Assembly (NCBI RefSeq): GCF_017877355.1
Contig: NZ_JAGIPR010000017.1
Span: 21,965 to 85,964 of the forward strand
Length of the DNA: 64,000 nucleotides
Source: Chryseobacterium jejuense
Lineage (GTDB): Bacteria; Bacteroidota; Bacteroidia; Flavobacteriales; Weeksellaceae
Reading direction: 5' to 3'
Positions 1-8,863 of the stretch are shown in pieces. The first letter of the stretch is position 1, and every line of letters begins with the position of its first letter. Position numbers and translations under genes: made by a program. The notes under the pieces are model-generated. The model saw nothing but the letters and a program-made list of their open reading frames with translations. It did no database searches and was not told where the DNA came from.

Positions 1-785
1 ACACTTACCGTACATGCCGAACCTACAGGTACAACATTAGGACTGGCACCAGTATCCGAAGCATAGCCGTTATTTGTTTTTACCCTTTGAGTAATTATCC
101 CTGCGGGGCTTCTAACTTCCCAGATAGCCTCCGTCTGGTTATTACCACCCGTATTTACCTGGCTGGGTTGTAATGCAAATGTAAAGGTTGCAAAATACAC
201 ACCATCACGTGGGGCGATGAACTCACCTGTTGCTGGTGTAAAGTTCGTAGTTGGAACCCCAGAATCAGAGTCCAATACTTCTGTCCAATTAGTCAAATAG
301 GATGAACGTCGTTGAACAATCCCTGATTTAGTTCCTATTTCAGAGGGTGTGGCACTTTCAAATACATAGGTATCCTGTGTTGTTTTCTTAGCCATTACCA
401 CAATGCGAGGTTTACCTTTAGGATAAAAACTAACCCAATTGGTACCATCTGAAAATTCTAAATAGCCCTTCACACCAATTGCCGGGCTTGCAACATAACG
501 AAGGGCACCCGCACCTGCCTGACTTGCTGTTTTATCGGTATTTCCTATCGCTATCGAACCATTGGAGCCGCCACGCAGGTCTATAGCTACCTTTGGATTG
601 GCAAGCAACACACCTACCTTTCCTGTTTTATCAATGATTACTTTGCCTGCATCAGTTTTAATTTCGACAGGATTGGTGGGATTTTGTACCCCTAATCCAA
701 TTTGGGCATTAGCCTGTGTTACAATGAATAGCAGAGGTATGAAAGCGGTTACTACGCTTTTAATTTTATAGTGTCTTATGATCAT
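1..785 (-). CDS. Secreted C1q-like protein, partial (3' end outside window)
   Basis: Reads leftward from an ATG at 785 and runs off the left edge, so the C terminus is missing. It opens with a hydrophobic signal peptide ending near ANAQIG, followed by the GLGVQNPTNPVEI type of N-terminal repeat common in Bacteroidota surface proteins, an EFSDGTNWV segment, and a C1q/TNF-like strand (FIAPRDGVYFATF). It is the third member of a tandem set with the two genes at 797-2564; the start lies only 11 nt beyond the stop of the middle gene, so all three are probably one transcript. Role is likely extracellular or cell-surface; no enzyme motif is visible. The family assignment is from motif similarity only. 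Confidence 0.75.
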   Translation of the reverse strand, partial: MIIRHYKIKSVVTAFIPLLFIVTQANAQIGLGVQNPTNPVEIKTDAGKVIIDKTGKVGVLLANPKVAIDLRGGSNGSIAIGNTDKTASQAGAGALRYVASPAIGVKGYLEFSDGTNWVSFYPKGKPRIVVMAKKTTQDTYVFESATPSEIGTKSGIVQRRSSYLTNWTEVLDSDSGVPTTNFTPATGEFIAPRDGVYFATFTFALQPSQVNTGGNNQTEAIWEVRSPAGIITQRVKTNNGYASDTGASPNVVPVGSACTVS

Positions 786-796
786 TGGTATACTTT

Positions 797-1651
797 TTAC
801 AATTCGCTAATGCTTAAATTATTTAATTTACCATCATTTAGAGTATTTCTTGCACTACCTAAAGTATGTTTAATACTAAACTTTACAGTATCATTCTTTT
901 TAAGATTAAAAATGGCATTGCAATTACCACTTATATAATTACTTACCGCACCCGCCTGAAATGCCGGATAAGAATTGACTGTTTTAAATATGGGAATATT
1001 ATCTGTGCTCTGGCTGCTTTCTATTGCTGTTTCTAAAAATGTATTTTTAGGGATATTGCCATTGGCTAAAGTAATATTGAAAGAAACCAAATAAAACCCA
1101 TCCCGCGGCGCCTTAAAAATACCATTGACGGGATCAAAATCTCCATCCGGTCCAGTACCTAAATCTACCGTTTCCACCCATCCATCGATATAGGTAACAG
1201 CATTGCTCTGTATATTTTTTGCAGAACTTTTATTGGCATTCACAAGCGCCTTAGTCGGCGCTGTCAGTGGCAAGGCAATCCATTGTTCACCATCAGAATA
1301 TTCTAAAAAACCACCTGTGTTATAGCGTATAGCACCACCTCCAGCTTCGGAAGAAGTTTGTATGTTAGTTCCAACACCGATAAGTCCTTTATTATCTACC
1401 GACCTCAGATCTACTTTAGTTATGGGATGTAAAACCCCAATTCCTAATTTACCTTCTGATGTCATAATTACATCATTAGATTGCGTTGCTGCATCTGGTG
1501 CTGTACCATTGTCTTTTGCAGCATCTATCTGCAAAGAATGTACCGGGTTCTGAGTAAAAAAACCTACCTGTGCCGTCATTTTACTTGCTGAAAGAATTAA
1601 AATACAAGGCAGAAAATTATATACAATATTAAATTTCTTTTTCATAATCAA
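797..1651 (-). CDS. Secreted C1q-like protein, middle paralogue
   Basis: A 284-residue protein with an N-terminal signal peptide (start at 1651 or at the second Met, 1645; hydrophobic core FLPCILILSA, cleavage likely near MTAQVG). The N-terminal part carries the repeat motifs QNPVHSLQID and GKLGIGVLHPITKVDLRS, then EYSDGEQWIALP, then the C1q-like core GIFKAPRDGFYLVSF and a closing LNNLSISEL strand. The same modules in the same order occur in both flanking genes. It overlaps nothing and sits 4 nt after the stop of the upstream paralogue, which fits one operon. Likely exported and assembled as a trimeric jelly-roll surface or matrix protein; the substrate is unknown. Confidence 0.8.
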   Translation of the reverse strand: MIMKKKFNIVYNFLPCILILSASKMTAQVGFFTQNPVHSLQIDAAKDNGTAPDAATQSNDVIMTSEGKLGIGVLHPITKVDLRSVDNKGLIGVGTNIQTSSEAGGGAIRYNTGGFLEYSDGEQWIALPLTAPTKALVNANKSSAKNIQSNAVTYIDGWVETVDLGTGPDGDFDPVNGIFKAPRDGFYLVSFNITLANGNIPKNTFLETAIESSQSTDNIPIFKTVNSYPAFQAGAVSNYISGNCNAIFNLKKNDTVKFSIKHTLGSARNTLNDGKLNNLSISEL

Positions 1652-1655
1652 TCTT

Positions 1656-2564
1656 TTAATGTTCTATAATGGTTAAATTATTAAATCCATCATCAGGATT
1701 TGCAGGATCTGAAGAATTACTGGTGACCCTAAGCGAAACAGCACTTGAGGTAAGGTTATGGTATAATCTAGCCACCACTTTTGTACCAGCAGTTAAGGTA
1801 AGCGTAACCGTACTTGAACCTCCGGCTTGTGTTGAACGAACAGAATTTGCATCGTCGGGAGCCCCCGTCATCGATTGACCGAAAGTTTTATAAACACTAG
1901 CCAGGATTGTATTGCTTACAGGATTATAAAACTGAGACTCAACTCTGGATCCATCATTAATAACAACTCCATTAAAATTAAAGGTTAATAAAAAAGTATA
2001 AGTGCCATTACGCGGAGCTGTAAATTCACCTGTAACCGGAATAAAGCTGTTACTCATATCCCGTACCACATTCCAATTGCCAATAGTAGTAGCTATTCCC
2101 TGTGGTATTGACTGACTTGTAATTTTACGCACAACTACCACCGCTTTTTGAGGAGCTACATAGGCTTTATTCCATACAGATCCATCCGAAACTTCGATTT
2201 TTGCTCCTACAGGTATATCAGCAACATCATATCGCACAGCACCTGCACCCGCTTCGTTCGCTGTCATGGTAGTAGTACCCAGCCCTAAAGCATTTTCAGT
2301 ACCTACCGACCTCACATCTAACTTTACCTGAGGATTGAGAGTGCCTACTCCAATAAATGCGGTTGTTTTATTAATTACAATATCATTAATAACCTGTGTA
2401 TCAGTCGGACTACCTGTAGTAACATTATCCTTAGCCCCATCTACATGTAAAATTCCTTGCGGATTTTCGGTTCCTATCCCAATTTGTGCAAAAGTAAAGC
2501 TGATATTCCAATAGAGTATTGCCATTAATAACACTTTATACATTATCTTACTTATTTCTCTCAT
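1656..2564 (-). CDS. Secreted C1q-like protein, first paralogue of the tandem set
   Basis: A 302-residue protein, first gene of the minus-strand trio. The N terminus is a signal peptide (core VLLMAILYWNISFTF, cleavage near FAQIG). It contains GIGTENPQGILHVDGA and FIGVGTLNPQVKLDVRS repeats, KIEVSDGSVWNKAY, and the C1q-like core EFTAPRNGTYTFLLTFNF, ending in NNLTIIEH. The start could also be at the second Met, six codons in. Its similarity to the following two genes indicates local duplication with divergence in the C-terminal part. I infer a surface-exposed adhesin or structural role. Confidence 0.8.
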   Translation of the reverse strand: MREISKIMYKVLLMAILYWNISFTFAQIGIGTENPQGILHVDGAKDNVTTGSPTDTQVINDIVINKTTAFIGVGTLNPQVKLDVRSVGTENALGLGTTTMTANEAGAGAVRYDVADIPVGAKIEVSDGSVWNKAYVAPQKAVVVVRKITSQSIPQGIATTIGNWNVVRDMSNSFIPVTGEFTAPRNGTYTFLLTFNFNGVVINDGSRVESQFYNPVSNTILASVYKTFGQSMTGAPDDANSVRSTQAGGSSTVTLTLTAGTKVVARLYHNLTSSAVSLRVTSNSSDPANPDDGFNNLTIIEH

Positions 2565-2687
2565 TTTAGTTGTTTTTAGATTATTCTAGAGGGTTTCTTT
2601 ATGCCATCATTTGTACAATAAAATAGGGGGAAGATCCTATAAAATAGTTGGGTTAAATACAGTATATAAAATCATTGAAACTCCTTA

Positions 2688-3005
2688 TTAAAAATGACTT
2701 TTCCATTTTGTCACTGTATTTCTGCTTAATTTAAAGTGTTTGGCAAGTTGAGAATTATTCAATTTATTCTTTTTCTGATATTCTAATATGTGGATAATGG
2801 TTGAAAGATCATAGGAACGATGTCTTTGATTAAATCTTGCACTTTCTTCAAAACCTCTGCTAAAAAGTACTTTGTTGATTTCAATAATGTCAAGTGCTGA
2901 AAAATCAGATTTAGATAATAATTGTTGAAATCCTTCTTTTCTTTCTGGGTATTTTATAATTAACATATCATTGTAATTTTTTTTATAATCAGGTGTGTTT
3001 TTCAT
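2688..3005 (-). CDS. Small helix-turn-helix protein
   Basis: 105 residues. The C-terminal 30 residues form a helix-turn-helix (LNNSQLAKHFKLSRNTVTKWK), the fold used by transposase OrfA and MerR/Xre-like DNA-binding proteins; the N-terminal part is charged and has no motif I recognise. It lies on the same strand as the C1q-like genes and just downstream of another small protein with a similar C-terminal helix-turn-helix (3048-3455). The pair may be regulators of the surface genes or relics of a mobile element. No IS-type terminal repeats were seen around them. Confidence 0.6.
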   Translation of the reverse strand: MKNTPDYKKNYNDMLIIKYPERKEGFQQLLSKSDFSALDIIEINKVLFSRGFEESARFNQRHRSYDLSTIIHILEYQKKNKLNNSQLAKHFKLSRNTVTKWKSHF

Positions 3006-3047
3006 ATTTTCTTACTTTTCTTTTTTTAAGTTATTATATTTGTTAAT

Positions 3048-3455
3048 CTATTTATACAAAGTACTTTTCGGTATCCTATATTCTTCTATAATTTGTAATT
3101 TTGTCTTAATGCCATTTTCTAACTGCTCTAAGATAAAATCTACCATTTCCTTTGTATAAATATTTTTTCTGTAATAGAGTAATGAGGACTTTGTATCTAC
3201 GGCTTTATTATAGTTTGCACCCTGAGGAGCGTATAAAATCAGATACTGAGAATAAAGCCTAAAAAAATCATACTCAAGCAATGTGCTTAATCTTAAAAGA
3301 ATATTGGTATCCAAAGACTTTTGGGATTGTATTACTTCCCATTCCTTGTCAGTACATTTTAAAAAATTACAGACACGGACTGAATCAAATGCCTTTTCCT
3401 CAACACGTTTGCTTATTAAATCTTCAATATGAATATTTTTAAAATCGAAAATCAT
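3048..3455 (-). CDS. Small helix-turn-helix protein, second copy type
   Basis: The longer reading begins at 3533, but the Met at 3455 (MIFDFKNIHIEDL) gives a better N terminus, because the upstream 26 codons are low-complexity Asn/Ile/Thr. About 135 residues. The C terminus (KTKLQIIEEYRIPKSTLYK) is a helix-turn-helix of the kind found in transposase OrfA-like proteins; the middle (LLRLSTLLEYDFFRLYSQYLI) looks like a dimerisation helix. It precedes the other HTH protein by about 40 nt. Function is unknown; DNA binding is inferred from the C-terminal motif. Confidence 0.55.
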   Translation of the reverse strand: MIFDFKNIHIEDLISKRVEEKAFDSVRVCNFLKCTDKEWEVIQSQKSLDTNILLRLSTLLEYDFFRLYSQYLILYAPQGANYNKAVDTKSSLLYYRKNIYTKEMVDFILEQLENGIKTKLQIIEEYRIPKSTLYK

Positions 3456-4877
3456 GAATGTTGTTTGTATGTTAGAATTTGTGTTTTTTATGAGAATTAT
3501 AGAATTGGATTTACTATTATATATGTACAGCATATTCTATTGTATACTCAATATAATTATCCATTTTAGAACACATATTTGTCATTGAATCAGGCTTTTT
3601 TTTCTGTGTGTTAATTTAAGATTACTGAATGGTCATTTATATTTTTAGAATTTTATGAGGGATATTAACTCATTTCAACGACAATTAATATTCTGATTAC
3701 AAGGTTACATACTTTAATCAGATATCCAAAGTATTATAAGTAATGTTTTCGGAAATATTAACAAAAAAAGAGGGAGGAAATCACTTTATTATCAGTAAAT
3801 TCGACAATAAATAAAATTCTTTTAATTCTTCAGTTTTATGGAAACCAAAGGGTTAATAACTTCCGATTTAATGAAAATATTTCAAAAATAACATACCTCC
3901 TTATTCCCTAGTTAAAACAAATACAGCACTACATTTATAATTTTATCATATATTATTGATGTGAGTATCCTATATGTAAAACTAACAATGATGACAACAA
4001 AAAAAGAAGTTGTTTTTAAAAGAGCTTTCCTTACATTGTTTTTCTGTAAGTAATTCATATCAATAATTATGGTAGAAGCTGCGGTCAATTGTTGACTGAC
4101 TTTTGTTATCTCTGTATATCAATCTGTTTAAGATATTTTTTCCAAATCATCAGTATAAATTGAATTCGATTGCAATAGTACTAAAGCATAGGTAAGGTAA
4201 GCATTAGTTTTAATATTAGTATTTATAGAAAAATAGTTTTTTTGATCATTAAGATACATGAAATATTATCATTATCATGTAGCTAATATTTTCTTTGACA
4301 AACCTATACACATAAAAAATCCACTTTCATTTATTAAAAAATGAAAGTTATATATTCAGAAAAAGACACCATAAAAAAGACAGCCTCTTCTCCTATACCT
4401 ACTTCAATATACTTACAGAAATACACAGTAAGGTATATCCCATTTACAACAATTCAAAACTTTAACACTTATATATTACACAAAGTTAAATATCAACATA
4501 TTTCAAAAAATAGAATCAATAATACAACATTAATAACATATTATTATTCTCTACATCACTCCTACACCATACTGTCTTATGATTCAAAAATTCTAAAATA
4601 AGCACCAAAGAAAAATTACTTTTTTTCAGAAATTATAACACAATACCCATAAAGCTATAGCAGTAAATTTATAATTTCGCAAAGATCTTACCACAGATAA
4701 TCAACTTTCGATGATGTATTAAAATAAAATTTAATTCCAAATAACAATCCCTCTTTAAAACACAAACAAATGACAAAAATTAACCCACTTATTCTCCAAT
4801 ACTTCCTGGTAGATAAATCAGGAGATATAGTAATCTTTTCTAGATAGAAAAATCAAAATCAGATTAATCATTCACAT
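3456..4877. other. AT-rich intergenic stretch upstream of the biosynthetic cluster
   Basis: About 1.4 kb without a supported gene. An 86-codon plus-strand reading frame at 4341-4601 has a low-complexity Tyr/Thr/Ile composition and no recognisable motif, and I do not call it. The region should hold the promoter of the biosynthetic cluster, but I found no convincing TAnnTTTG (-7) with a matching -33 TTG. Confidence 0.5.
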
Positions 4878-4906
4878 ACTCTGACTTTAAAATTAAGGTC
4901 AGGAGT
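4878..4906 (+). promoter_or_regulatory. Leader hairpin just upstream of the biosynthetic cluster
   Basis: ACTCTGAC (4878-4885) can pair with GTCAGGAGT (4898-4906), with one bulged G, across a 12-nt AT loop. It ends 16 nt before the ATG of the first biosynthetic gene, and the only AGGAG-like motif lies in its 3' arm. It could modulate translation of the first gene; this is inference. Confidence 0.35.
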
Positions 4907-4921
4907 GATAATATATACTCT

Positions 4922-6496
4922 ATGAATACATCAAGGAATATCATTAAAAATTTATTGTTATATAATAATGAAAACCAAATCCTCTATGATCTTAACAGCC
5001 TATCGGGAAAAGAAATAGCCGAAAAAATAATAACCGTTGCCACCAGCCTAAGATCTACAGGAAAATTTGGTTGCGGAGATAGGGTGATTCTGATTATGAA
5101 TGATTCACCGGAATTTATTTATTCATTCTTATCTTTAATATCAATCGGGTGCATTCCCGTTCCCCTTAACCCTTTAATTCAGGATTCGGAATTAGAATAT
5201 ATCTTACTGGACTCTAAAGCAACAGGGGTTATTATAGATAATCACCAATATCTTAGGCTTTATCATACTATACATAGCTCATACCACATTATAAATGATT
5301 GCATCATAGTAAATAATCCTTCAGTAAAAGAATATGGTTCAATAAATTATTTACAGAAATTTTTATCTCCTCAAAATTCCCCTGCCGTTTCTTTGGAATT
5401 GGAGTTTGAATATGCAGAAAATAATCCGGTTGCTTTCTGGCAATATACTTCCGGAACTACCGGTAATCCAAAGGCAGTACAGCACAGGCATCATACTATG
5501 CTTACAAATACAGATCTATTTGCACAAAAGACATTGGAAATTACTAAAGAAGACATCATATTATCCGTTTCCAAGATGTTTTTCGGTTACGGATTAGGAA
5601 ACAGTCTGTTTTTTCCGTTGCTCACAGGAGCTTCTGTGATAATTGATGAAAAATGGTTCACAGTTGATTATCTGAAAAAAAACATAAGGCTTTATAAACC
5701 CACCATTTTATTTGGGACCCCAAAAGTATATGCGGAAATTCTTCATCAGCACGAGAACTTTTCAAAAAATGAGTTCAATAGCATAAGATTATTTATATCC
5801 GCAGGATCTTCCCTTCCGGAATCTATCATCAGAGAATGGGAGACTGTATTTGATAAAACGATTATCAACGGAATTGGTTCTACAGAAATAGGACATATTT
5901 TCATGTGCAACCACCAATTACAAGAACAAAGTAAAAATTCATCACTAGGTGTTCCCGTTCCCGGCTACCATATAAAAATAAGCAGGATCGACACGCCCGA
6001 TGAAACAATAGAAAACTATGGAGAGATAGGTGAACTGTGCATTTATCCTCCAAAAAGCACACTCAGTTCATATTGGGAAAAAGAAGAAACCAATAAAATA
6101 AAATATAAAGAAGGTTGGTATTTTTCAGGAGACCTGTGTTCTCAAAATGAAGATGGCTCCTACATCTATCACGGCAGAAAAGACGATCTGTTTAAGGTAA
6201 ATGGACGCTGGGTAAATCCTATTGAAATAGAAAATTATGTATTACAGAACTTCAGGCAGGTAAATGAATGTGCCATCAGCTATTACCTGGATGATGATGA
6301 TCTTGCCAGGTCAGTATTATATCTGGTGGAAAAAAACGGAATTGCCACTGATGTTCTTTCTGAAGAAATTCAAAAAAAACTGTCAGAAAACTTCCCCTCC
6401 TATAAACGTCCTTCCAGAATTTATTTCATAAAAGAATTAACCAGAAATAGCAATGGAAAAGTAATCAGAAAAAGACTGGAAAACAATTTAACATAA
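4922..6496 (+). CDS. pqsA: PqsA-like anthranilate-CoA (aryl-CoA) ligase
   Basis: 524 residues, close to the usual length of PqsA. ANL-superfamily adenylating enzyme: P-loop YTSGTTGNPK at about 175-184, GIGSTE (A5) around 320, GDL (A7), GRKDDLFK hinge (A8), and the NSNGKV lysine loop near the C terminus (A10). In the Pqs pathway the enzyme activates anthranilate as its CoA thioester. The neighbours support anthranilate: a PqsB/PqsC-type ketosynthase pair follows directly, and an anthranilate-synthase pair closes the cluster. Benzoate or 4-aminobenzoate remain possible because substrate-pocket residues cannot be judged by eye. First gene of the cluster; gap to the next gene is 22 nt. Confidence 0.8.
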   Translation: MNTSRNIIKNLLLYNNENQILYDLNSLSGKEIAEKIITVATSLRSTGKFGCGDRVILIMNDSPEFIYSFLSLISIGCIPVPLNPLIQDSELEYILLDSKATGVIIDNHQYLRLYHTIHSSYHIINDCIIVNNPSVKEYGSINYLQKFLSPQNSPAVSLELEFEYAENNPVAFWQYTSGTTGNPKAVQHRHHTMLTNTDLFAQKTLEITKEDIILSVSKMFFGYGLGNSLFFPLLTGASVIIDEKWFTVDYLKKNIRLYKPTILFGTPKVYAEILHQHENFSKNEFNSIRLFISAGSSLPESIIREWETVFDKTIINGIGSTEIGHIFMCNHQLQEQSKNSSLGVPVPGYHIKISRIDTPDETIENYGEIGELCIYPPKSTLSSYWEKEETNKIKYKEGWYFSGDLCSQNEDGSYIYHGRKDDLFKVNGRWVNPIEIENYVLQNFRQVNECAISYYLDDDDLARSVLYLVEKNGIATDVLSEEIQKKLSENFPSYKRPSRIYFIKELTRNSNGKVIRKRLENNLT

Positions 6497-6518
6497 CACA
6501 AATTATTAATATTAAAAT

Positions 6519-7391
6519 ATGCAGATAATAGATGCAGTAAGCGAAGTTCCCGGAATGAATATCATTGGTATCCGTGGTAAAATGCAGAATGGCTTTCAAT
6601 GCCAGATTTACGAAATCGAAAAAGAAAAATCCTTATCCGCCTGGGCTTCAGAATTAAGCAGACAGCTATTGGATAAAAATGCTGTTTCGCAAGATGAGCT
6701 GGGCATAATTATCAATGCTTCTATTTCGCTATATGATACTACTGCTCTGAGAAATACCTCAGCTCCCGGCGTAGGGCATGAAGTACAAAAGCATTTGGAT
6801 GCAAAAAATGCATTCGTTTTCGAAATGTTTCATAATGACTTGGGAAATATGATTAAAATCGCATCTGATTTTTTATCAAACTCTGAGCATAAATATGCAT
6901 TGATCATTCAATCAAATAAATTCTCGGATTTCCTTAAGGATGATAAAAACGGATTCTGTATTCCTGACGGGGTAAATGCATTGCTCCTTAAATCAAGCAG
7001 CAACAAAATAGAATTGGAAAATATCCATATTCTTTCCTCAGAAATATCAAAAGCGGGTTTAAGCTTCAATGCAGGAAATGAAGAAGCCCTGAAAAAAGAG
7101 AATATTTTCAGATTGAACTGGAATTACAGTTCATCCTTTGTAAAAGCCATCAACTCTGAATTGAAAAATATATTCTTAAAACTAAAAGAACAACAGACCC
7201 CGGTGATCACAGAAAAATGGTTTTCAGAACACCTCTCATCCCATGAAACTGAAAATACACTAGCCATGAATACTATTCCGTGGCATTTACAAGAAAACAA
7301 ACAACTAAAAAAACACCCCCTCACCATAGTATCATACAATCCGTTTCTTGCCCAATATTCGGTTCTAAAAATTACAAATGATGAAATATAA
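6519..7391 (+). CDS. pqsB: PqsB-like catalytically dead FabH-fold subunit
   Basis: 290 residues, shorter than FabH and close to PqsB of Pseudomonas aeruginosa. The thiolase-fold pattern is readable (LGIIINASISLYDTTALR, then AFVFEMFHNDLGNMIKIASDFL where FabH has the AACSG nucleophile loop), but the cysteine position is Asp and the C-terminal His/Asn loops are missing. It overlaps the following PqsC-like gene by 14 nt, so the two are translationally coupled, as expected for a heterodimer. In the known pathway PqsB is a structural partner of PqsC, which joins an acyl chain to 2-aminobenzoylacetate. Sequence divergence is high, so the assignment leans on fold, size and position. Confidence 0.7.
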   Translation: MQIIDAVSEVPGMNIIGIRGKMQNGFQCQIYEIEKEKSLSAWASELSRQLLDKNAVSQDELGIIINASISLYDTTALRNTSAPGVGHEVQKHLDAKNAFVFEMFHNDLGNMIKIASDFLSNSEHKYALIIQSNKFSDFLKDDKNGFCIPDGVNALLLKSSSNKIELENIHILSSEISKAGLSFNAGNEEALKKENIFRLNWNYSSSFVKAINSELKNIFLKLKEQQTPVITEKWFSEHLSSHETENTLAMNTIPWHLQENKQLKKHPLTIVSYNPFLAQYSVLKITNDEI

Positions 7392-8412
7392 CTCCTCCAT
7401 AAAAAGTGTAGCCATAGGACTTCCAGAGACATATTACACCAATGATATGCCTCCATTTTCCGAAATTCCCAATCTTCCAAAAAACTGGTGGAGAAATTGG
7501 GGAATGGAAGGAAGATATATGGTAAACAAAGAAAAAGGAGAATCCTGCTCTCAACTTGCCAGAAAAGCATCTTTGGGAGCCATAGAAAAAGCAGGTCTTT
7601 CTACACAGGACATAGATCTTATCATAGGAACCACATGCACCATTACAGGTTGGTCTGATAAAGAAGACGACAGAATTTTCCCGGGAATTTCAGAATATTT
7701 AAAAACAGAACTGAACTGTAAACACTCAGCGATGACTATGGAAGTCAACCAGGCATGCATATCATTCCTGGTAGCCCTGCAAATAGCATCTGATTACATA
7801 AAAACAGGAATGTACAAAAACGTTCTAATCTGTTCCGCAGAAACATTTACGCAAATTGCAGACTTCTCCTTACCCTCTTCTACCCTTTTTGGAGATGGTG
7901 CGGCAGCAATAGTCATTGGAAGATCAGAAAAAGAAGGAAAATTGGTTTCTTCTCACTATAAAAGCATTCCCACCTATAATGATATTGCAACATTACAATG
8001 GAAAACCCCGGCAGATAAGCCCGGGAAAGAATTTATCCGTCCTTACTTTACATTAGGAGAAGATGCCCCCACTCAAATGCAGACATTTGTGCCTCAAAAT
8101 GTTCCTGAGGTTGTCTTTAAAGCTTTAGAAAAGGCAGACGCATCTCTTGAAGATATACATCATTTTGTCTTTCATCAGCCATCAAAAATGCTTATCAGAA
8201 TGTGGGCAATGGGAATAGGAATAAAGAAAGAAAAATATACAACCACCGTAGAAAAATACAGTTGCCTGAGCTCTGCCTCAATCCCCATGACCCTCTACTT
8301 TGCATTAAAAAACGGGAAAATAAAACCCAATAATACAGTCGTACTTGCCGGAGCAGGAATCGGATGGGGTTTTGGAGCACAGGTATGGAATACAGAAAAT
8401 ATTAACTATTAA
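7378..8412 (+). CDS. pqsC: PqsC-like KAS III acyltransferase/condensing subunit
   Basis: 344 residues. FabH-fold with nucleophile Cys127 in EVNQACISF and His266 in VFHQPS. The usual catalytic Asn of FabH is replaced by Cys296 (YSCLSSAS against YGNTSAAS). PqsC is also a Cys-His dyad enzyme, so the pattern fits a condensing enzyme that takes a preformed beta-keto acid (2-aminobenzoylacetate) rather than decarboxylating malonyl-ACP. Start at 7378 or 7381 (adjacent Met codons), inside the end of the pqsB-like gene. An ACP gene starts 13 nt after its stop, suggesting that the acyl donor is ACP-bound here rather than octanoyl-CoA. Confidence 0.8.
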   Translation: MMKYNSSIKSVAIGLPETYYTNDMPPFSEIPNLPKNWWRNWGMEGRYMVNKEKGESCSQLARKASLGAIEKAGLSTQDIDLIIGTTCTITGWSDKEDDRIFPGISEYLKTELNCKHSAMTMEVNQACISFLVALQIASDYIKTGMYKNVLICSAETFTQIADFSLPSSTLFGDGAAAIVIGRSEKEGKLVSSHYKSIPTYNDIATLQWKTPADKPGKEFIRPYFTLGEDAPTQMQTFVPQNVPEVVFKALEKADASLEDIHHFVFHQPSKMLIRMWAMGIGIKKEKYTTTVEKYSCLSSASIPMTLYFALKNGKIKPNNTVVLAGAGIGWGFGAQVWNTENINY

Positions 8413-8425
8413 AAATTACAATAGA

Positions 8426-8671
8426 ATGGAAAACCAAGAATTATTCAACAAAGTGTATGCTATTTTAGCAGATATTGCAGAATGCGATATTAATATGATT
8501 AAACCTGATACAGACCTGTTAAATGAAATAGGAGTTACTTCTCTTATGGGATTGGAAGTTTTGGTTGAGCTGGAAAGAGAATTCGACATCAGCTTAGATG
8601 AAGGAATCCTGATCAAAATGAAGACGCCGAAAGATATCGTAGACGTTCTGGAAGAAGAATTGGCCGTTTAA
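8426..8671 (+). CDS. Acyl carrier protein
   Basis: 81 residues, acidic, four-helix ACP. The phosphopantetheine serine is in GVTSLMGLEVLVELE, with Thr before the Ser instead of the usual Asp-Ser-Leu, and the helix III region reads KMKTPKDIVDVLEEEL. The Met at 8426 is chosen because frames extending upstream run into the pqsC-like gene. It probably carries the growing or finished acyl chain made by the KS/CLF pair encoded further down and delivers it to the PqsBC-like enzyme. It is the last gene before a 192-nt gap with three hairpins. Confidence 0.9.
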   Translation: MENQELFNKVYAILADIAECDINMIKPDTDLLNEIGVTSLMGLEVLVELEREFDISLDEGILIKMKTPKDIVDVLEEELAV

Positions 8672-8684
8672 GAATACAAAACAT

Positions 8685-8723
8685 AATCTTTGGGTTTTTA
8701 CCAGCGTGTCGGGCCCAAAGATT
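8685..8723 (+). terminator. Stem-loop after the ACP gene
   Basis: AATCTTTGGG (8685-8694) is perfectly complementary to CCCAAAGATT (8714-8723) with a 19-nt loop. The downstream sequence is AT-rich but has only a short T run, so it may be a weak terminator, attenuator or mRNA 3'-end stabiliser. Confidence 0.45.
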
Positions 8724-8743
8724 TTAATAGATTTTGACTTTTC

Positions 8744-8774
8744 ACCAATATTAATACAGCCCATTAATGTTGGT
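8744..8774. repeat. Second stem-loop in the pqsC/ACP to flavoenzyme gap
   Basis: ACCAATATTAAT (8744-8755) pairs with ATTAATGTTGGT (8763-8774) with one mismatch and a 7-nt loop. It sits between two other inverted repeats in the same 192-nt gap. Confidence 0.4.
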
Positions 8775-8802
8775 TTATAACAGACATCCGTAATTAAAAA
8801 TA

Positions 8803-8821
8803 CTCACTTAAAAAAAGTGAG
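8803..8821 (+). terminator. Third stem-loop before the flavoenzyme gene
   Basis: CTCACTT (8803-8809) pairs with AAGTGAG (8815-8821) across an A-rich loop and is followed by GGTTATTTCTTTT. With the two preceding hairpins it divides the cluster into an upstream ligase/PqsBC/ACP unit and a downstream unit. Confidence 0.4.
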
Positions 8822-8863
8822 GGTTATTTCTTTTGGAAAAAATAAAACAAAATAATCTAAATA

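Noticed and set aside
4341..4601. 86-codon plus-strand ORF before the biosynthetic cluster
   Set aside because: Low-complexity Thr/Tyr/Ile composition in very AT-rich DNA, no motif and no good ribosome-binding site.
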